DNA from: Lacisediminimonas sp.
GTDB lineage: Bacteria; Pseudomonadota; Gammaproteobacteria; Burkholderiales; Burkholderiaceae_D
Direction of reading: 5' to 3'
NCBI RefSeq assembly: GCF_030645335.1
Contig: NZ_JAUSNH010000245.1
Span: 1-47,991, forward strand
Length of the DNA stretch: 47,991 nucleotides
Both the position numbers and the translations under genes were made by a program. Below, piece by piece: positions 25,915-34,582 of this stretch (positions within the stretch are counted from its first letter, which is position 1; every line of letters begins with the position of its first letter). A model generated the notes under the pieces. That model saw nothing but the letters and a program-made list of their open reading frames with translations, searched no databases and was not told where the DNA came from.

Positions 25915-26658
25915 CTAGCTGGCCAGGAACAGGAATACGGTGGGCTGCTTTTGCAATTGACGGGCCCAGTCTTCCCCGACTTCTTTCCATTGCCGCGCGG
26001 TCCGGGTGTGGATGCTTTCCGTGTCCAGCGTCAGGTTGGTGGCGACGCAGATCAGCGTGTCGGCACGGCAATGCCGCAACAGTGCCTCGAACAAGGCAGC
26101 GTTGCGATACGGCGTTTCAATGAAAAGCTGGGTTTGTCGCTCCTGCTGCGAGCGCTGCTCCAGCGCCTTGATCCTGCTGGCCCGTTCGCCGGCGTCGACC
26201 GGCAGGTAGCCATTGAAGGCAAAGCTCTGGCCATTGAGTCCGCTGGCCATCAATGCCAGCAGCAGCGATGAAGGACCGACCAGCGGATGGATGCGGATGC
26301 CGCGCGCATGCGCCACGCGCACCAGGTCGGCGCCGGGATCGGCCACGGCGGGAACGCCTGCCTCCGACAACAGACCGGCGCTGCCTCCCTGTACCAAGGG
26401 CAGCAACAATTCGGGCAGGCGCCTGGCCTCAGTGTTGACGTTGAGTTCTTCTATCCGGATCTGCTGCAAGGGCAGCGCCAGCGGATGGGTTTGCGCGACT
26501 GCTTTCAGGAATGCGCGTGCCGTTTTTGCATTTTCGGCAATGAAGTAATCAAGCCGGGCGGTGATTGCCAGCGCGCTGGCGGGAATGACTTCCAGCGGAT
26601 TGCCGGCCACGCCAGGCGAAGTCAGCACGTTGGGTACCAGGTAGAGGTCGCCGGCCAT
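25915..26658 (-). CDS. RsmI-like SAM-dependent methyltransferase (tetrapyrrole methylase fold)
   Basis: 247 aa from the ATG at 26658; 23 upstream codons overlap the maf gene and are excluded. The fold signatures are LYLVPNVLTSP at the start, LLSEAGVPAVADPGADLVRVAHARGIRIHPLVGPSSLLLALMASGLNGQSFAFNGYLPV, and FIETPYRNAALFEALL. These match RsmI, the 16S rRNA C1402 2'-O-methylase, but the protein is shorter than the usual 280-290 residues and the N-terminal TPIGN-type loop is altered (VPNVLTSPGVAGNP). It may be a paralogue with a different target. It lies four bases after maf and is transcribed with it. Confidence 0.85.
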   Translation of the reverse strand: MAGDLYLVPNVLTSPGVAGNPLEVIPASALAITARLDYFIAENAKTARAFLKAVAQTHPLALPLQQIRIEELNVNTEARRLPELLLPLVQGGSAGLLSEAGVPAVADPGADLVRVAHARGIRIHPLVGPSSLLLALMASGLNGQSFAFNGYLPVDAGERASRIKALEQRSQQERQTQLFIETPYRNAALFEALLRHCRADTLICVATNLTLDTESIHTRTARQWKEVGEDWARQLQKQPTVFLFLAS

Positions 26659-26662
26659 CGGT

Positions 26663-27280
26663 TCAGTCCCTGCCGTGTTGCTGGAACAAGGTGACGCCCG
26701 CGCGGCGCAGCATGCTGCACAGCGCAATCAGCGGCAAGCCGGTCAGGGCAGTCGGATCCGGGCTTTCGATTCGTTCGATGAGGGCAATACCCAAGCCTTC
26801 GTTTTTTGCACTGCCGGCGACATCGTAGGGCTGCTCGATGCGCAGGTAGGCGTCGAGTTCCTGGTCGGGCAAGTTGCGAAACGTGACCAGTGTGCGAACT
26901 TCTTCGATTTGCACCGGCTGCGGTGCGCCGTCCCGTGTGTCGAGCAGGCACAGCGCGGTATGGAATATGACTTGCCGCCCGCGCATCAGCTGTAGCTGGG
27001 CCAGCGCCCTGGCATGCGATCCGGGTTTGCCGATCTGCAGGTCGTCGAGCGTGGCCACTTGGTCCGAGCCGATGATCAGTGCACCGGGCGCGTCGGCGCT
27101 GATGGCCTGGGCCTTTTCCCGCGCCAGTCGCAATGCGGTGGCGTCGGGCCGTTCCCCGGTGGCCGGCGTTTCATCGATCGATGGCGAGATCGCGGAAAAC
27201 GGCAAGTGCAGCCGGGACAGCAGATCCTGGCGGTAGCGTGAACTGGAAGCCAAGATCAGGCGCAAAGGGGCAGGGGTCAT
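26663..27280 (-). CDS. yceF: Maf-family nucleoside triphosphate pyrophosphatase (YceF type)
   Basis: 205 aa from the ATG at 27280. Maf proteins hydrolyse non-canonical or modified nucleoside triphosphates to monophosphates as housecleaning enzymes; the YceF branch prefers 7-methyl-GTP. Motifs are LILASSSRYRQDLLSRL, SIDETP, AREKAQAI, IGSDQVATLD and KPGSHARALAQLQLMRG. The YceF assignment rests on both motif form and position: the gene is divergent from yceD-rpmF, as in E. coli. It forms a two-gene unit with the RsmI-like methylase. Confidence 0.92.
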   Translation of the reverse strand: MTPAPLRLILASSSRYRQDLLSRLHLPFSAISPSIDETPATGERPDATALRLAREKAQAISADAPGALIIGSDQVATLDDLQIGKPGSHARALAQLQLMRGRQVIFHTALCLLDTRDGAPQPVQIEEVRTLVTFRNLPDQELDAYLRIEQPYDVAGSAKNEGLGIALIERIESPDPTALTGLPLIALCSMLRRAGVTLFQQHGRD

Positions 27281-27352
27281 GCAACTGGCGGTCAAAGGGA
27301 GTCGGGCGGCCGGGGCCGGGTGCGCGGGAGCAGTCAATGATGCTGTAAAGCT

Positions 27353-27382
27353 TTGACTGCAAAGCAGAAACGCTGCTATTAT
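27353..27382 (+). promoter_or_regulatory. Promoter for yceD-rpmF
   Basis: TTGACT at 27353-27358 (-35), an 18-bp spacer, and TATTAT at 27377-27382 (-10). This places the transcription start about 20 bases before the ATG of yceD. It lies in the 128-bp divergent gap with maf. Confidence 0.7.
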
Positions 27383-27408
27383 CGCAGGTTTTCCGGATCG
27401 CGCGAGCT

Positions 27409-27903
27409 ATGGGAACACACGACGTCGACGCCTTCGAATTTTGCCGCAAGCAGGAATTGCGCAGCGGCGAGGCCAGTGTGGCAGGGTTTGTGCGGCTTGC
27501 CGCTGAGACGCTTGATTCGTCTGGCGTCATTCGCTGGTCGGTGCAGGGCGGGTCCGATGGCCGCGGTCATTTGCAGATGGACTTGCATGTCGCCGGCACG
27601 GTCAGCCTGCGCTGCCAGCGGTGTCTCGGGCCGATGCAGCACCAGATCGATTCGCATGCCGTCGTCATTGTCGCGGCCGACGACGAGTCTGCCGACGAAC
27701 TGGACCTGCAACTGGCCGATGAGCCGGTCGAAGTCATTGTCGGTTCGACCGCATTGGATCTGTTGACGCTGGTCGAGGACGAGGCCCTGCTGGCCTTGCC
27801 ACCGGCGCCGCGGCACGAGCAGTGCACTGGTGACAGCCAGGCGGTTGCGCCAGCGGAAAAAAAGGAATCGCCGTTTGCCGTACTCGGCAAACTAAAGCGC
27901 TGA
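27409..27903 (+). CDS. yceD: YceD family protein (DUF177)
   Basis: 164 aa. Small acidic protein found directly upstream of rpmF in most proteobacteria and linked to 23S rRNA or large-subunit assembly in plants and bacteria. It shows the family core HLQMDLHVAGTVSLRCQRCLGPM, with a CxxC pair that may bind metal, followed by the acidic segment VIVAADDESADELDLQLADEPVEVI and VEDEALLALP. The C-terminal tail ends KKESPFAVLGKLKR, the conserved family ending. It lies 113 bp before rpmF, which has its own -10 candidate. Confidence 0.93.
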   Translation: MGTHDVDAFEFCRKQELRSGEASVAGFVRLAAETLDSSGVIRWSVQGGSDGRGHLQMDLHVAGTVSLRCQRCLGPMQHQIDSHAVVIVAADDESADELDLQLADEPVEVIVGSTALDLLTLVEDEALLALPPAPRHEQCTGDSQAVAPAEKKESPFAVLGKLKR

Positions 27904-27980
27904 ACCGGACGCTCGCCGGCTTGGCGACGGACAATTCGGGCAAAGGGGCAGGCCGGCAGCAAAGAAACACCGGCCGCCTG

Positions 27981-27989
27981 TGTTAAAAT
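27981..27989 (+). promoter_or_regulatory. Extended -10 promoter candidate for rpmF
   Basis: TGT immediately followed by TAAAAT at 27984-27989, an extended -10 element. No good -35 is seen at 16-18 bp. It lies about 30 bases before the rpmF ATG. Confidence 0.45.
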
Positions 27990-28016
27990 TTCGCATCTTA
28001 CGATTCAGGAGTAATC

Positions 28017-28205
28017 ATGGCTGTTCAGCAAAACAAGAAGTCGCCGTCGAAGCGTGGCATGCATCGCTCGCACGACGCCCTCAACACCGAGCAGTTGGCA
28101 ATCGCGGTTGACGGCAAGACCGGTGAAGTCCATCGTCGTCATCACATTTCGCCTACCGGCATGTACCGTGGCCGCAAAGTCGTCGCTACCAAGAGCGACG
28201 AATAA
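28017..28205 (+). CDS. rpmF: 50S ribosomal protein L32
   Basis: 62 aa, two or three residues longer than the usual L32. The start [22 protein letters not shown] and the ending [15 protein letters not shown] are family signatures. CAGGAG precedes the ATG with ideal spacing. The gene ends in a 13-bp imperfect tandem duplication (28192-28204 and 28205-28217) that spans the stop codon and adds the KSDE tail. It is followed by a terminator-like hairpin before plsX. Confidence 0.97.
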   Translation: MAVQQNKKSPSKRGMHRSHDALNTEQLAIAVDGKTGEVHRRHHISPTGMYRGRKVVATKSDE

Positions 28206-28244
28206 GAGCGACGAGTAATATCCGTCCACCCTGTCGCAGAAAAT

Positions 28245-28289
28245 GCGGCGCCAGCCAGTGACATCATGTTCGCTCAGCGCCGCTTTTTT
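28245..28289 (+). terminator. Terminator-like hairpin between rpmF and plsX
   Basis: GCGGCGC at 28245-28251 pairs with GCGCCGC at 28277-28283, followed by six T residues at 28284-28289. The loop is long (25 bases), so termination may be partial. That would set a higher level for L32 than for the downstream lipid genes. Confidence 0.6.
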
Positions 28290-28376
28290 CATGCCTGACA
28301 ACACCTCTTTCGTCATCTCGAATCACGCCTGGCTGGCCGGCTCTTCGGCTAGCGCAACGGGTTACTGATCGCTGCA

Positions 28377-29453
28377 ATGACAATCAAAATTTCCATCGAC
28401 TGCATGGGGGGCGACCACGGCCCAGGCGTCACCGTGCCCGCCGCCGTTTCATTCGTCAATGCCGAGCCGCAGGCCAGCCTGATCCTGGTCGGTCGCGAAG
28501 ATGCGATTGCGGCCGAGCTGGTCAAGCTCAATGCAATGGACCATCCACGTCTGTCCATCAAGCACGCCACCGAAGTGGTCGCGATGGACGATTCCCTCGA
28601 AGTCGCGCTGCGCCGCAAGAAAGATTCATCGATGCGCGTGGCGATCAGCCTGGTCAAGGATGGCCAGGCGCAGGCTTGCGTGTCGGCCGGCAATACCGGC
28701 GCACTGATGGCCGTGTCGCGCTACGTGCTCAAGACCTTGCCCGGCGTGGACCGGCCGGCGATCTGCACCATCCTGCCCAACCAGAAGGGCGGTCCCACCT
28801 ACATGCTCGACCTTGGCGCCAACGTGGACTGCGAGCCGCAGCACTTGCACCAGTTCGCAATGATGGGCTCGGCGCTGGTTGCTGCGGTCGAGGGCATAGC
28901 GCGTCCCAGCGTGGGCTTGCTCAATGTCGGCGAGGAAGACATCAAGGGCAACGACGTGGTCAAGCAGACCGCGGTGCTGTTGCGTGCCGACCATGCAAGC
29001 GGCCTGCTGAATTTCCATGGCAATGTCGAGGGCAACGATATTTTCGAAGGCACGACCGACATCGTCGTTTGCGACGGATTTGTCGGCAACATCGTGCTCA
29101 AGGCATCGGAAGGACTTGGCCGTTTCGTCAAGAATGCGCTGACCGCCGAATTCAAGCGCAGCGCACTGAACATGCTCGGCGCACTGATTGCGCGCGGCGC
29201 GATCAAGGCGTTCTCGCAGCGGATGAATCCTTCGCGCTATAACGGCGCCAGCCTGCTTGGCCTGCGCGGACTTGTATTCAAGAGCCATGGCGGCGAGAAT
29301 GCCTACGGCTTCGAATGGGCGATACGCCGCGCGTTCGATGCCGCACGTTATGACGTACTATCTCGCATCTCTTTAACGATAGCGCAGTGGATGCCGCAGC
29401 AAGGCGAAAGCCCGGCGCCAGCATCGCAACCCGATCAGCAGACAACAGCATGA
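28377..29453 (+). CDS. plsX: Phosphate acyltransferase PlsX
   Basis: 358 aa. It converts acyl-ACP and phosphate to acyl-phosphate, the donor for PlsY in phospholipid synthesis. It is peripheral to the inner membrane. Visible motifs are [19 protein letters not shown] at the start, [35 protein letters not shown] and [16 protein letters not shown]. The C-terminal tail of about 15 residues ([18 protein letters not shown]) is low-complexity. Its stop overlaps the fabH start (ATGA), so translation is coupled. It is the first gene of the fatty acid cluster that runs to fabF. Confidence 0.97.
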   Translation: MTIKISIDCMGGDHGPGVTVPAAVSFVNAEPQASLILVGREDAIAAELVKLNAMDHPRLSIKHATEVVAMDDSLEVALRRKKDSSMRVAISLVKDGQAQACVSAGNTGALMAVSRYVLKTLPGVDRPAICTILPNQKGGPTYMLDLGANVDCEPQHLHQFAMMGSALVAAVEGIARPSVGLLNVGEEDIKGNDVVKQTAVLLRADHASGLLNFHGNVEGNDIFEGTTDIVVCDGFVGNIVLKASEGLGRFVKNALTAEFKRSALNMLGALIARGAIKAFSQRMNPSRYNGASLLGLRGLVFKSHGGENAYGFEWAIRRAFDAARYDVLSRISLTIAQWMPQQGESPAPASQPDQQTTA

Positions 29454-30436
29454 CATCATTCAGCAAGATCATCGGAACCGGCAGCTACCTGCCACCCCGC
29501 CGTCTCACCAACCAGGACCTTGCCGCGCAACTGGCGGAAAAGGGCGTTGAAACTTCCGACGAATGGATCGTGTCGCGCAGCGGCATTTCGGCACGGCATT
29601 ATGCCGACGAAGGCGTCTACTCCAGCGACCTCGCAGTCGAAGCCGCCAGGCGTGCGCTGGACATGGCGGGTTTGCAGCCCGAGGACATCGACCTGATCAT
29701 CGTCGCCACCTCGACGCCGGATTTCCTCGGCGGTTTTCCCAGCACAGCTTGCGTGGTGCAGCGCAAACTGGAAATAAAGAACGAGTGCGCCGCTTTCGAC
29801 GTCCAGGCCGTATGCAGCGGTTTCGTCTATGCATTGTCGATTGCCGACAGCTTCATCAAATCCGGTGCGCATCGCAAGGTGCTGGTCATCGGCACTGAAG
29901 TATTTTCGCGCATCCTCAATTTCGAGGACCGAACCACTTGCGTGCTGTTTGGCGATGGCGCCGGCGCCGTGGTGCTGGCCGAATCGGCCGAGCCGGGCAT
30001 CCTCGCGACCAAGATGCATGCAGATGGCCGTCACGCCGACATACTGTGCGTGCCCGGCAACGTCAGGAATGGCGCAGTCGACGGCAGTGGCTTCCTGTAC
30101 ATGGATGGTCCCGCAGTGTTCAAGCTGGCGGTATCCGTGCTCGACAAGGTCGCCCACGAAACCTTGAAGATGGCCGGCATGCAAGCCTCGGAGGTCGATT
30201 GGCTGATACCGCACCAGGCTAACCTTCGGATCATGCACGGCTCCGCCAAAAAACTCGGCGTGCCGCTGGAAAAGATGGTCGTGACGGTGGATCAGCACGG
30301 CAATACATCGGCTGCATCGATTCCGCTCGCACTGGACCTGGCTGTGCGCGACGGTCGCGTTGCCAAGGGGCAGACCGTGATGATGGAAGGCGTGGGCGGC
30401 GGTTTCACCTGGGGCGCCGTGCTGGCGCGCATGTAG
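29450..30436 (+). CDS. fabH: Beta-ketoacyl-ACP synthase III FabH
   Basis: 328 aa from the ATG at 29450. It starts fatty acid synthesis by condensing acetyl-CoA with malonyl-ACP. The catalytic triad is visible: Cys in [14 protein letters not shown], His in [10 protein letters not shown] and Asn in [10 protein letters not shown]. The N-terminus [15 protein letters not shown] and [16 protein letters not shown] are typical of FabH. It overlaps plsX by four bases and precedes fabD by 64 bp. Confidence 0.97.
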   Translation: MTSFSKIIGTGSYLPPRRLTNQDLAAQLAEKGVETSDEWIVSRSGISARHYADEGVYSSDLAVEAARRALDMAGLQPEDIDLIIVATSTPDFLGGFPSTACVVQRKLEIKNECAAFDVQAVCSGFVYALSIADSFIKSGAHRKVLVIGTEVFSRILNFEDRTTCVLFGDGAGAVVLAESAEPGILATKMHADGRHADILCVPGNVRNGAVDGSGFLYMDGPAVFKLAVSVLDKVAHETLKMAGMQASEVDWLIPHQANLRIMHGSAKKLGVPLEKMVVTVDQHGNTSAASIPLALDLAVRDGRVAKGQTVMMEGVGGGFTWGAVLARM

Positions 30437-30500
30437 GCGCATTACACTGCGACCAACGCATCCGAACGCATCGACTTCGAATTCTTATCCTCTTGGTTTC

Positions 30501-31433
30501 ATGACACCATTCTCATTTGTCTTCCCCGGACAGGGCGCGCAGTCGATCGGCATGCTCAACGGCTTTGCCGGCAATGGCGCCGTGCGCGATACCGTGGCCG
30601 AGGCGTCCGACGCCATTGGCTTTGATCTCGCCAAATTGATTGCCGAAGGCCCGAAAGAAGCACTCGACCTGACCACCAATACCCAACCCGTCATGCTCAC
30701 CGCCGCCGTTGCCACCTGGCGCGCCTGGCTGGCGGCTGGCGGCCCGATGCCGGCGCTGGTCGCAGGGCACAGCCTGGGTGAATATTCGGCGCTGGTCGCC
30801 GCCGGCGTCATCGGTTTCAAGGATGCCGTGCCGCTGGTGCGCTTTCGCGCCATGGCCATGCAGGAAGCGGTGCCGGTCGGCGCTGGCGGCATGGCAGCGA
30901 TACTGGGCCTGTCGGACGAAGACGTGCGCGCAGCCTGTGCCGAAGCGGCGCAGGGCGAGGTGGTCGAGGCGGTCAACTACAATGCGCCGGCGCAAGTCGT
31001 GATCGCCGGCGACAAGGCCGCCGTGGAGCGCGCCTGTGAAGTCGCCAAGGCCAAGGGCGCCAAGCGCGCATTGCCGCTGGCGGTTTCCGCGCCCTTCCAT
31101 TCGTCCTTGCTGAAACCGGCTTCGGTGCGATTGCAGCAATACCTGCAAAATGTCGCATTTTCCGCGCCGCAGATTGCGTTGATCAATAACGTTGACGTGG
31201 CGATCGTGTCCGACCCGGCAGCCATCAAGGATGCACTGGTGCGCCAGGCGGCCAGCCCGGTCCGATGGGTCGAGACGCTGCAGGCCATGGCGGCGCAGGG
31301 CGTCATGCACATCATCGAATGCGGTCCCGGCAAGGTGCTCAGCGGCCTGACCAAACGGATCGGCAGCGATTTCACCGCAGAATCGATCGTGGACCAGGCT
31401 TCACTGGATAAAATACTGGAGAGCCTCAAATGA
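30501..31433 (+). CDS. fabD: Malonyl-CoA:ACP transacylase FabD
   Basis: 310 aa. It transfers malonyl from CoA to acyl carrier protein. The opening FSFVFPGQGAQSIGML, the nucleophile Ser in AGHSLGEYSALVAAG, the Arg in RFRAMAMQEA, the His in SAPFHSSLL and the Asn in NNVD are all present. Its stop overlaps the fabG start (ATGA at 31430-31433), giving coupled translation. It is the third gene of the plsX-fabF run. Confidence 0.97.
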   Translation: MTPFSFVFPGQGAQSIGMLNGFAGNGAVRDTVAEASDAIGFDLAKLIAEGPKEALDLTTNTQPVMLTAAVATWRAWLAAGGPMPALVAGHSLGEYSALVAAGVIGFKDAVPLVRFRAMAMQEAVPVGAGGMAAILGLSDEDVRAACAEAAQGEVVEAVNYNAPAQVVIAGDKAAVERACEVAKAKGAKRALPLAVSAPFHSSLLKPASVRLQQYLQNVAFSAPQIALINNVDVAIVSDPAAIKDALVRQAASPVRWVETLQAMAAQGVMHIIECGPGKVLSGLTKRIGSDFTAESIVDQASLDKILESLK

Positions 31434-32191
31434 GCGCACAAGCGGCAACACTGGACAAGCAAGTAGCGCTGGTCACCGGCGCATCGCGCGGTATTGGCCG
31501 CGCAATCGCCATCGAGCTGGCAAGGCAAGGTGCGCGCGTGATCGGCACGGCGACGTCGGAAGCGGGCGCCGAGGCGATCTCTGCCAACCTGGCCGGCATC
31601 GGGCCGCAGGCCGGCCGTGGCGCAGTGCTGAATGTGAACGACGCCGAGGCTTGCAGCACACTGATTGACAGCATCCAGAAAGAATTCGGCGGCATCAGCA
31701 TCCTGGTCAACAATGCCGGCATTACCCAGGACCAGCTGGCCATGCGCATGAAAGACGAGGAATGGGACGCCGTCATCGCGACCAACCTGACGTCGGTGGC
31801 GCGCCTGGCGCGCGGCGTGCTGCGCGGAATGATGAAAGCCAAGGCCGGGCGCATCATCAACATTACCTCGGTGGTCGGCTCGGCCGGCAACGCCGGCCAG
31901 ATGAATTACGCGGCGGCCAAGGCCGGTGTGGCGGGCATGAGCCGTGCGCTGGCGCGTGAAATCGGCAGCCGTAACATGTCCGTGAACTGTATTGCGCCCG
32001 GATTCATCGACACCGACATGACGCGTTCGCTGACGGAGCAACAGATCAGCGCATTGTTGCAGCAAATTCCGCTGGGCCGTTTCGGACTTCCGGAAGACAT
32101 TGCAGCAGCAGTCTGTTTCCTGGCTTCGCCGCAGGCGAGCTACATTACCGGCACCACACTGCATGTGAACGGCGGCATGTACATGGCGTAG
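31430..32191 (+). CDS. fabG: 3-oxoacyl-ACP reductase FabG
   Basis: 253 aa short-chain dehydrogenase; it reduces 3-oxoacyl-ACP with NADPH. The nucleotide-binding TGASRGIGRAIA, NNAG, catalytic Ser in NITSVVGSAGN and NYAAAKAGVAGMSRALARE (Tyr-x3-Lys) are intact. The C-terminus YITGTTLHVNGGMYMA is the family ending. The N-terminus has about eight more residues (MSAQAATLD) than typical FabG. It overlaps fabD by four bases, and acpP follows after 136 bp with its own promoter. Confidence 0.97.
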   Translation: MSAQAATLDKQVALVTGASRGIGRAIAIELARQGARVIGTATSEAGAEAISANLAGIGPQAGRGAVLNVNDAEACSTLIDSIQKEFGGISILVNNAGITQDQLAMRMKDEEWDAVIATNLTSVARLARGVLRGMMKAKAGRIINITSVVGSAGNAGQMNYAAAKAGVAGMSRALAREIGSRNMSVNCIAPGFIDTDMTRSLTEQQISALLQQIPLGRFGLPEDIAAAVCFLASPQASYITGTTLHVNGGMYMA

Positions 32192-32280
32192 AAGTCGGTG
32201 CAGTACACGGCGCAAGCGTCTGTCCGGCGCTTTCGCCCTATGGCAGCAAGACCCAAAAGTGATTTCTGGTGCCGCAAACC

Positions 32281-32289
32281 TGATAAAAT
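32281..32289 (+). promoter_or_regulatory. Extended -10 promoter for acpP
   Basis: TGA followed by TAAAAT at 32284-32289. The -35 region is poor, as expected for an extended -10 promoter. It allows separate high-level expression of the abundant acyl carrier protein within the fab cluster. A GGAGG lies just before the acpP ATG. Confidence 0.6.
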
Positions 32290-32327
32290 GCGCGCACTTT
32301 CTGTAACCCACCCCCTGGAGGCAAAAG

Positions 32328-32567
32328 ATGTCGGATATCGAATCACGCGTTAAGAAGATCGTCGCTGAACAACTCGGCGTTCCTGAAGCAGATATCAAGA
32401 TCGAATCGTCGTTCGTCGACGACCTCGGTGCAGATTCGCTGGATACCGTCGAACTCGTCATGGCACTGGAAGACGAATTCGAAATGGAAATCCCGGACGA
32501 AGAAGCCGAGAAGATCACCACCGTTCAGCAAGCAATCGACTACGCAACGGCGCACGTCAAGGCCTGA
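32328..32567 (+). CDS. acpP: Acyl carrier protein
   Basis: 79 aa, highly acidic. It carries the growing acyl chain on 4'-phosphopantetheine attached to Ser in the [10 protein letters not shown] motif, about residue 37. The modifying enzyme AcpS is encoded later in the window. The sequence [36 protein letters not shown] is classical. CTGGAGGCAAAAG gives a strong ribosome-binding site. It is flanked by fabG and fabF. Confidence 0.98.
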   Translation: MSDIESRVKKIVAEQLGVPEADIKIESSFVDDLGADSLDTVELVMALEDEFEMEIPDEEAEKITTVQQAIDYATAHVKA

Positions 32568-32608
32568 TTGCGCAGGTAAGGGAAAGCCAGGTATTTCAGG
32601 AGATCCGT

Positions 32609-33856
32609 TTGGGCCGCTCACAACAGCGTCGCGTCGTTATCACCGGGTTGGGCTGCGTGTCCCCGATCGGCAATTCGGTTGCAGAATCATGGGATGCACT
32701 GACCGCCGGGCGATCAGGTATCGCGACCATCACCCGCTTCGATACAGAAGCCTTCAGCACCCGCTTTGCCGGTGAAGTGAAGGGTTTCCGGATCGAAGAC
32801 TACATACCGGCCAAGGAAGCCCGTCATATGGATACGTTCATCCACTATGGCATGGCGGCCGGAATCCAGGCGATGAAGGATAGCGGCCTTGTGGTCGACG
32901 AATCCAATGCCGAACGGATTGGCGTATTGGTCGGATCCGGTATCGGCGGCTTGCCGCTGATCGAAGAAACGCATGCAGAGCTAACCAAGCGCGGTCCGCG
33001 CCGCATCAGCCCGTTTTTCGTGCCGGCGTCGATCATCAACATGATTTCCGGACACCTGTCCATCATGTTTGGCCTGAAAGGGCCGAACCTTGCCATTGTC
33101 ACCGCCTGTACCACCGGTTTGCATTGCATCGGTGCAGCCGGACGGATGATCGAATATGGCGATGCCGACATCATGATTGCCGGCGGCTCCGAATCGACCA
33201 TTTCCCCGCTCGGCCTGGGTGGATTCGCGGCGGCACGTGCACTGTCGGCGCGCAACGACGATCCGGCGACCGCGTCCCGTCCATGGGACCGGGACCGTGA
33301 CGGTTTCGTGCTCGGTGAGGGCGCGGGGGTCATGGTGCTCGAAGAGTACGAACATGCCAAGGCGCGTGGCGCGCGCATCTATGCCGAACTGCTCGGATTT
33401 GGCATGAGTGCGGATGCCCACCACATGACCGCTCCGCTGGAAGACGGCGACGGCGCCCGCCGCTGCATGATTTCTGCAATGAAAGATGCCGGGATCAATC
33501 CCGACCAGGTTGACTACGTCAATGCGCATGGCACCTCGACGCCCTTGGGCGATGTCGCTGAGACCGTCGCCATCAAGCGCGCACTCGGCGACCATGCCTA
33601 CAAGATCGTGGTCAATTCGACCAAGTCGATGACAGGCCACCTGCTGGGCGGCGCTGGCGGACTGGAATCGGTATTCACGGTACTGGCAGTGCACAAGCAG
33701 TTGTCGCCGCCAACCATCAATATTTTCAACCAGGATCCTTCCTGCGACCTCGACTACTGCGCCAATGTCGCCCGCGACATGCCAATCGACATTGCCGTAA
33801 AGAATTCGTTCGGCTTCGGCGGAACGAACGGCACGCTGATCTTCGGCAAAGCCTGA
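32609..33856 (+). CDS. fabF: Beta-ketoacyl-ACP synthase II FabF
   Basis: 415 aa. It elongates acyl-ACP with malonyl-ACP. The catalytic Cys is in [15 protein letters not shown], and the two His residues are in [11 protein letters not shown] and [15 protein letters not shown]. The start is a TTG at 32609 placed five bases after AGGAG (32599-32603); [21 protein letters not shown] then matches the family, and no ATG or GTG is suitably placed. It ends the fatty acid cluster. An 9-bp hairpin with a TGTA loop follows the stop. Confidence 0.97.
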   Translation: MGRSQQRRVVITGLGCVSPIGNSVAESWDALTAGRSGIATITRFDTEAFSTRFAGEVKGFRIEDYIPAKEARHMDTFIHYGMAAGIQAMKDSGLVVDESNAERIGVLVGSGIGGLPLIEETHAELTKRGPRRISPFFVPASIINMISGHLSIMFGLKGPNLAIVTACTTGLHCIGAAGRMIEYGDADIMIAGGSESTISPLGLGGFAAARALSARNDDPATASRPWDRDRDGFVLGEGAGVMVLEEYEHAKARGARIYAELLGFGMSADAHHMTAPLEDGDGARRCMISAMKDAGINPDQVDYVNAHGTSTPLGDVAETVAIKRALGDHAYKIVVNSTKSMTGHLLGGAGGLESVFTVLAVHKQLSPPTINIFNQDPSCDLDYCANVARDMPIDIAVKNSFGFGGTNGTLIFGKA

Positions 33857-33863
33857 CCGGACA

Positions 33864-33885
33864 CTGCCCCGCTGTAGCGGGGCAG
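33864..33885 (+). terminator. Hairpin after fabF
   Basis: CTGCCCCGC at 33864-33872 pairs perfectly with GCGGGGCAG at 33877-33885 around TGTA. There is no T-run after it, so it may act as an RNA-stabilising 3' end or a partial terminator. It lies in the 42-bp gap before the YgfX-like gene. Confidence 0.5.
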
Positions 33886-33898
33886 CCCGCTACCCATC

Positions 33899-34462
33899 AT
33901 GTCGATTGCCGCGTCGGTGCTCATCAGCCCGTCCCGGCTGCTCCAACGCCTGGTTGCGCTGCTCGGAATTGCCATTGCAGTCATTGGCTGCCGGTTCGCC
34001 CTGGTCGGATTCCTGGCGCCTGCATCGCGCACTTTCCCCACTTCCTCCACAACGCCCTCCCTGCACGTTGAATACGGCTCGCCGGCCTCATCTCTTGAGC
34101 TGGTGCTCGCCACGTTATTGCTGCTGCTTGGCCTGGGCCTGATTTATTGCTCTTCCCGCACAAGAAAATCGTTCCAGCTTGATATATCCGGTGTCGGTGA
34201 AATCCGGTTGAGGGAACATGACACACGTGCTGTTGCGGACTCCGCAAAAAGTTCCCGGAACCGCCGGTCCGACGGTGAAACGGTTCAGTTGATGGACGAC
34301 TCCACGATCTGGCCCAATCTGCTGGCGCTGCGGCTGCGCCGGCCAGATGGAAGCCGGATCGGCTTGATCGTGCTGCCCGACATGGTGGCGCCCGACAGTT
34401 TTCGCGCCCTTGTCGTTGCAGTGCAGTGGATCGCCGCTCGTGACAGCACAAACGGAACGTGA
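33899..34462 (+). CDS. Small membrane protein, YgfX-like
   Basis: 187 aa. Two hydrophobic helices (about 16-40, LVALLGIAIAVIGCRFALVGFL; and about 67-84, LELVLATLLLLLGLGLIYC) are followed by a soluble part. That part has the pattern STIWPNLLALRLRRPDGSRIGLIVLPDMVAPDSFRALVVAVQWI, which recalls the C-terminal half of YgfX/CptA family membrane proteins (two helices, then a beta-rich region with a leucine-rich end and DxxxxxxFRxL). Position between fabF and rpoE is often filled by an uncharacterised membrane protein in Burkholderiales. The YgfX link is an inference of moderate strength; no activity is claimed. Confidence 0.7.
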   Translation: MSIAASVLISPSRLLQRLVALLGIAIAVIGCRFALVGFLAPASRTFPTSSTTPSLHVEYGSPASSLELVLATLLLLLGLGLIYCSSRTRKSFQLDISGVGEIRLREHDTRAVADSAKSSRNRRSDGETVQLMDDSTIWPNLLALRLRRPDGSRIGLIVLPDMVAPDSFRALVVAVQWIAARDSTNGT

Positions 34463-34514
34463 CCGCATCAGGAGCAAGCACTCCGGGCGCTGACGCAGAA
34501 CTTAACCGAAATTT

Positions 34515-34541
34515 GAACTTGTTCTATTTCCTATGGTCAAT
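34515..34541 (+). promoter_or_regulatory. Sigma-E-type promoter for rpoE (autoregulation)
   Basis: GAACTT at 34515-34520, a 15-bp spacer, and GTCAAT at 34536-34541. This closely matches the sigma-E promoter form GAACTT-N15/16-GTCnnA. It lies about 40 bp before the rpoE start. A second GAACTT occurs 17 bp further upstream (34498-34503). Sigma-E operons are usually self-activated. Confidence 0.65.
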
Positions 34542-34582
34542 ATCAGGCTGCGTAGTCTTGCAGGTAAAGAAAGGTCAGGGCG

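Noticed and set aside
28005-28316. 103-codon open frame on the minus strand opposite rpmF
   Set aside because: It spans L32 and the terminator hairpin; no family resemblance and no promoter.
30977-32521. 514-codon open frame on the minus strand
   Set aside because: Antisense to fabD-fabG-acpP, which are certain; composition is that of a shadow frame.
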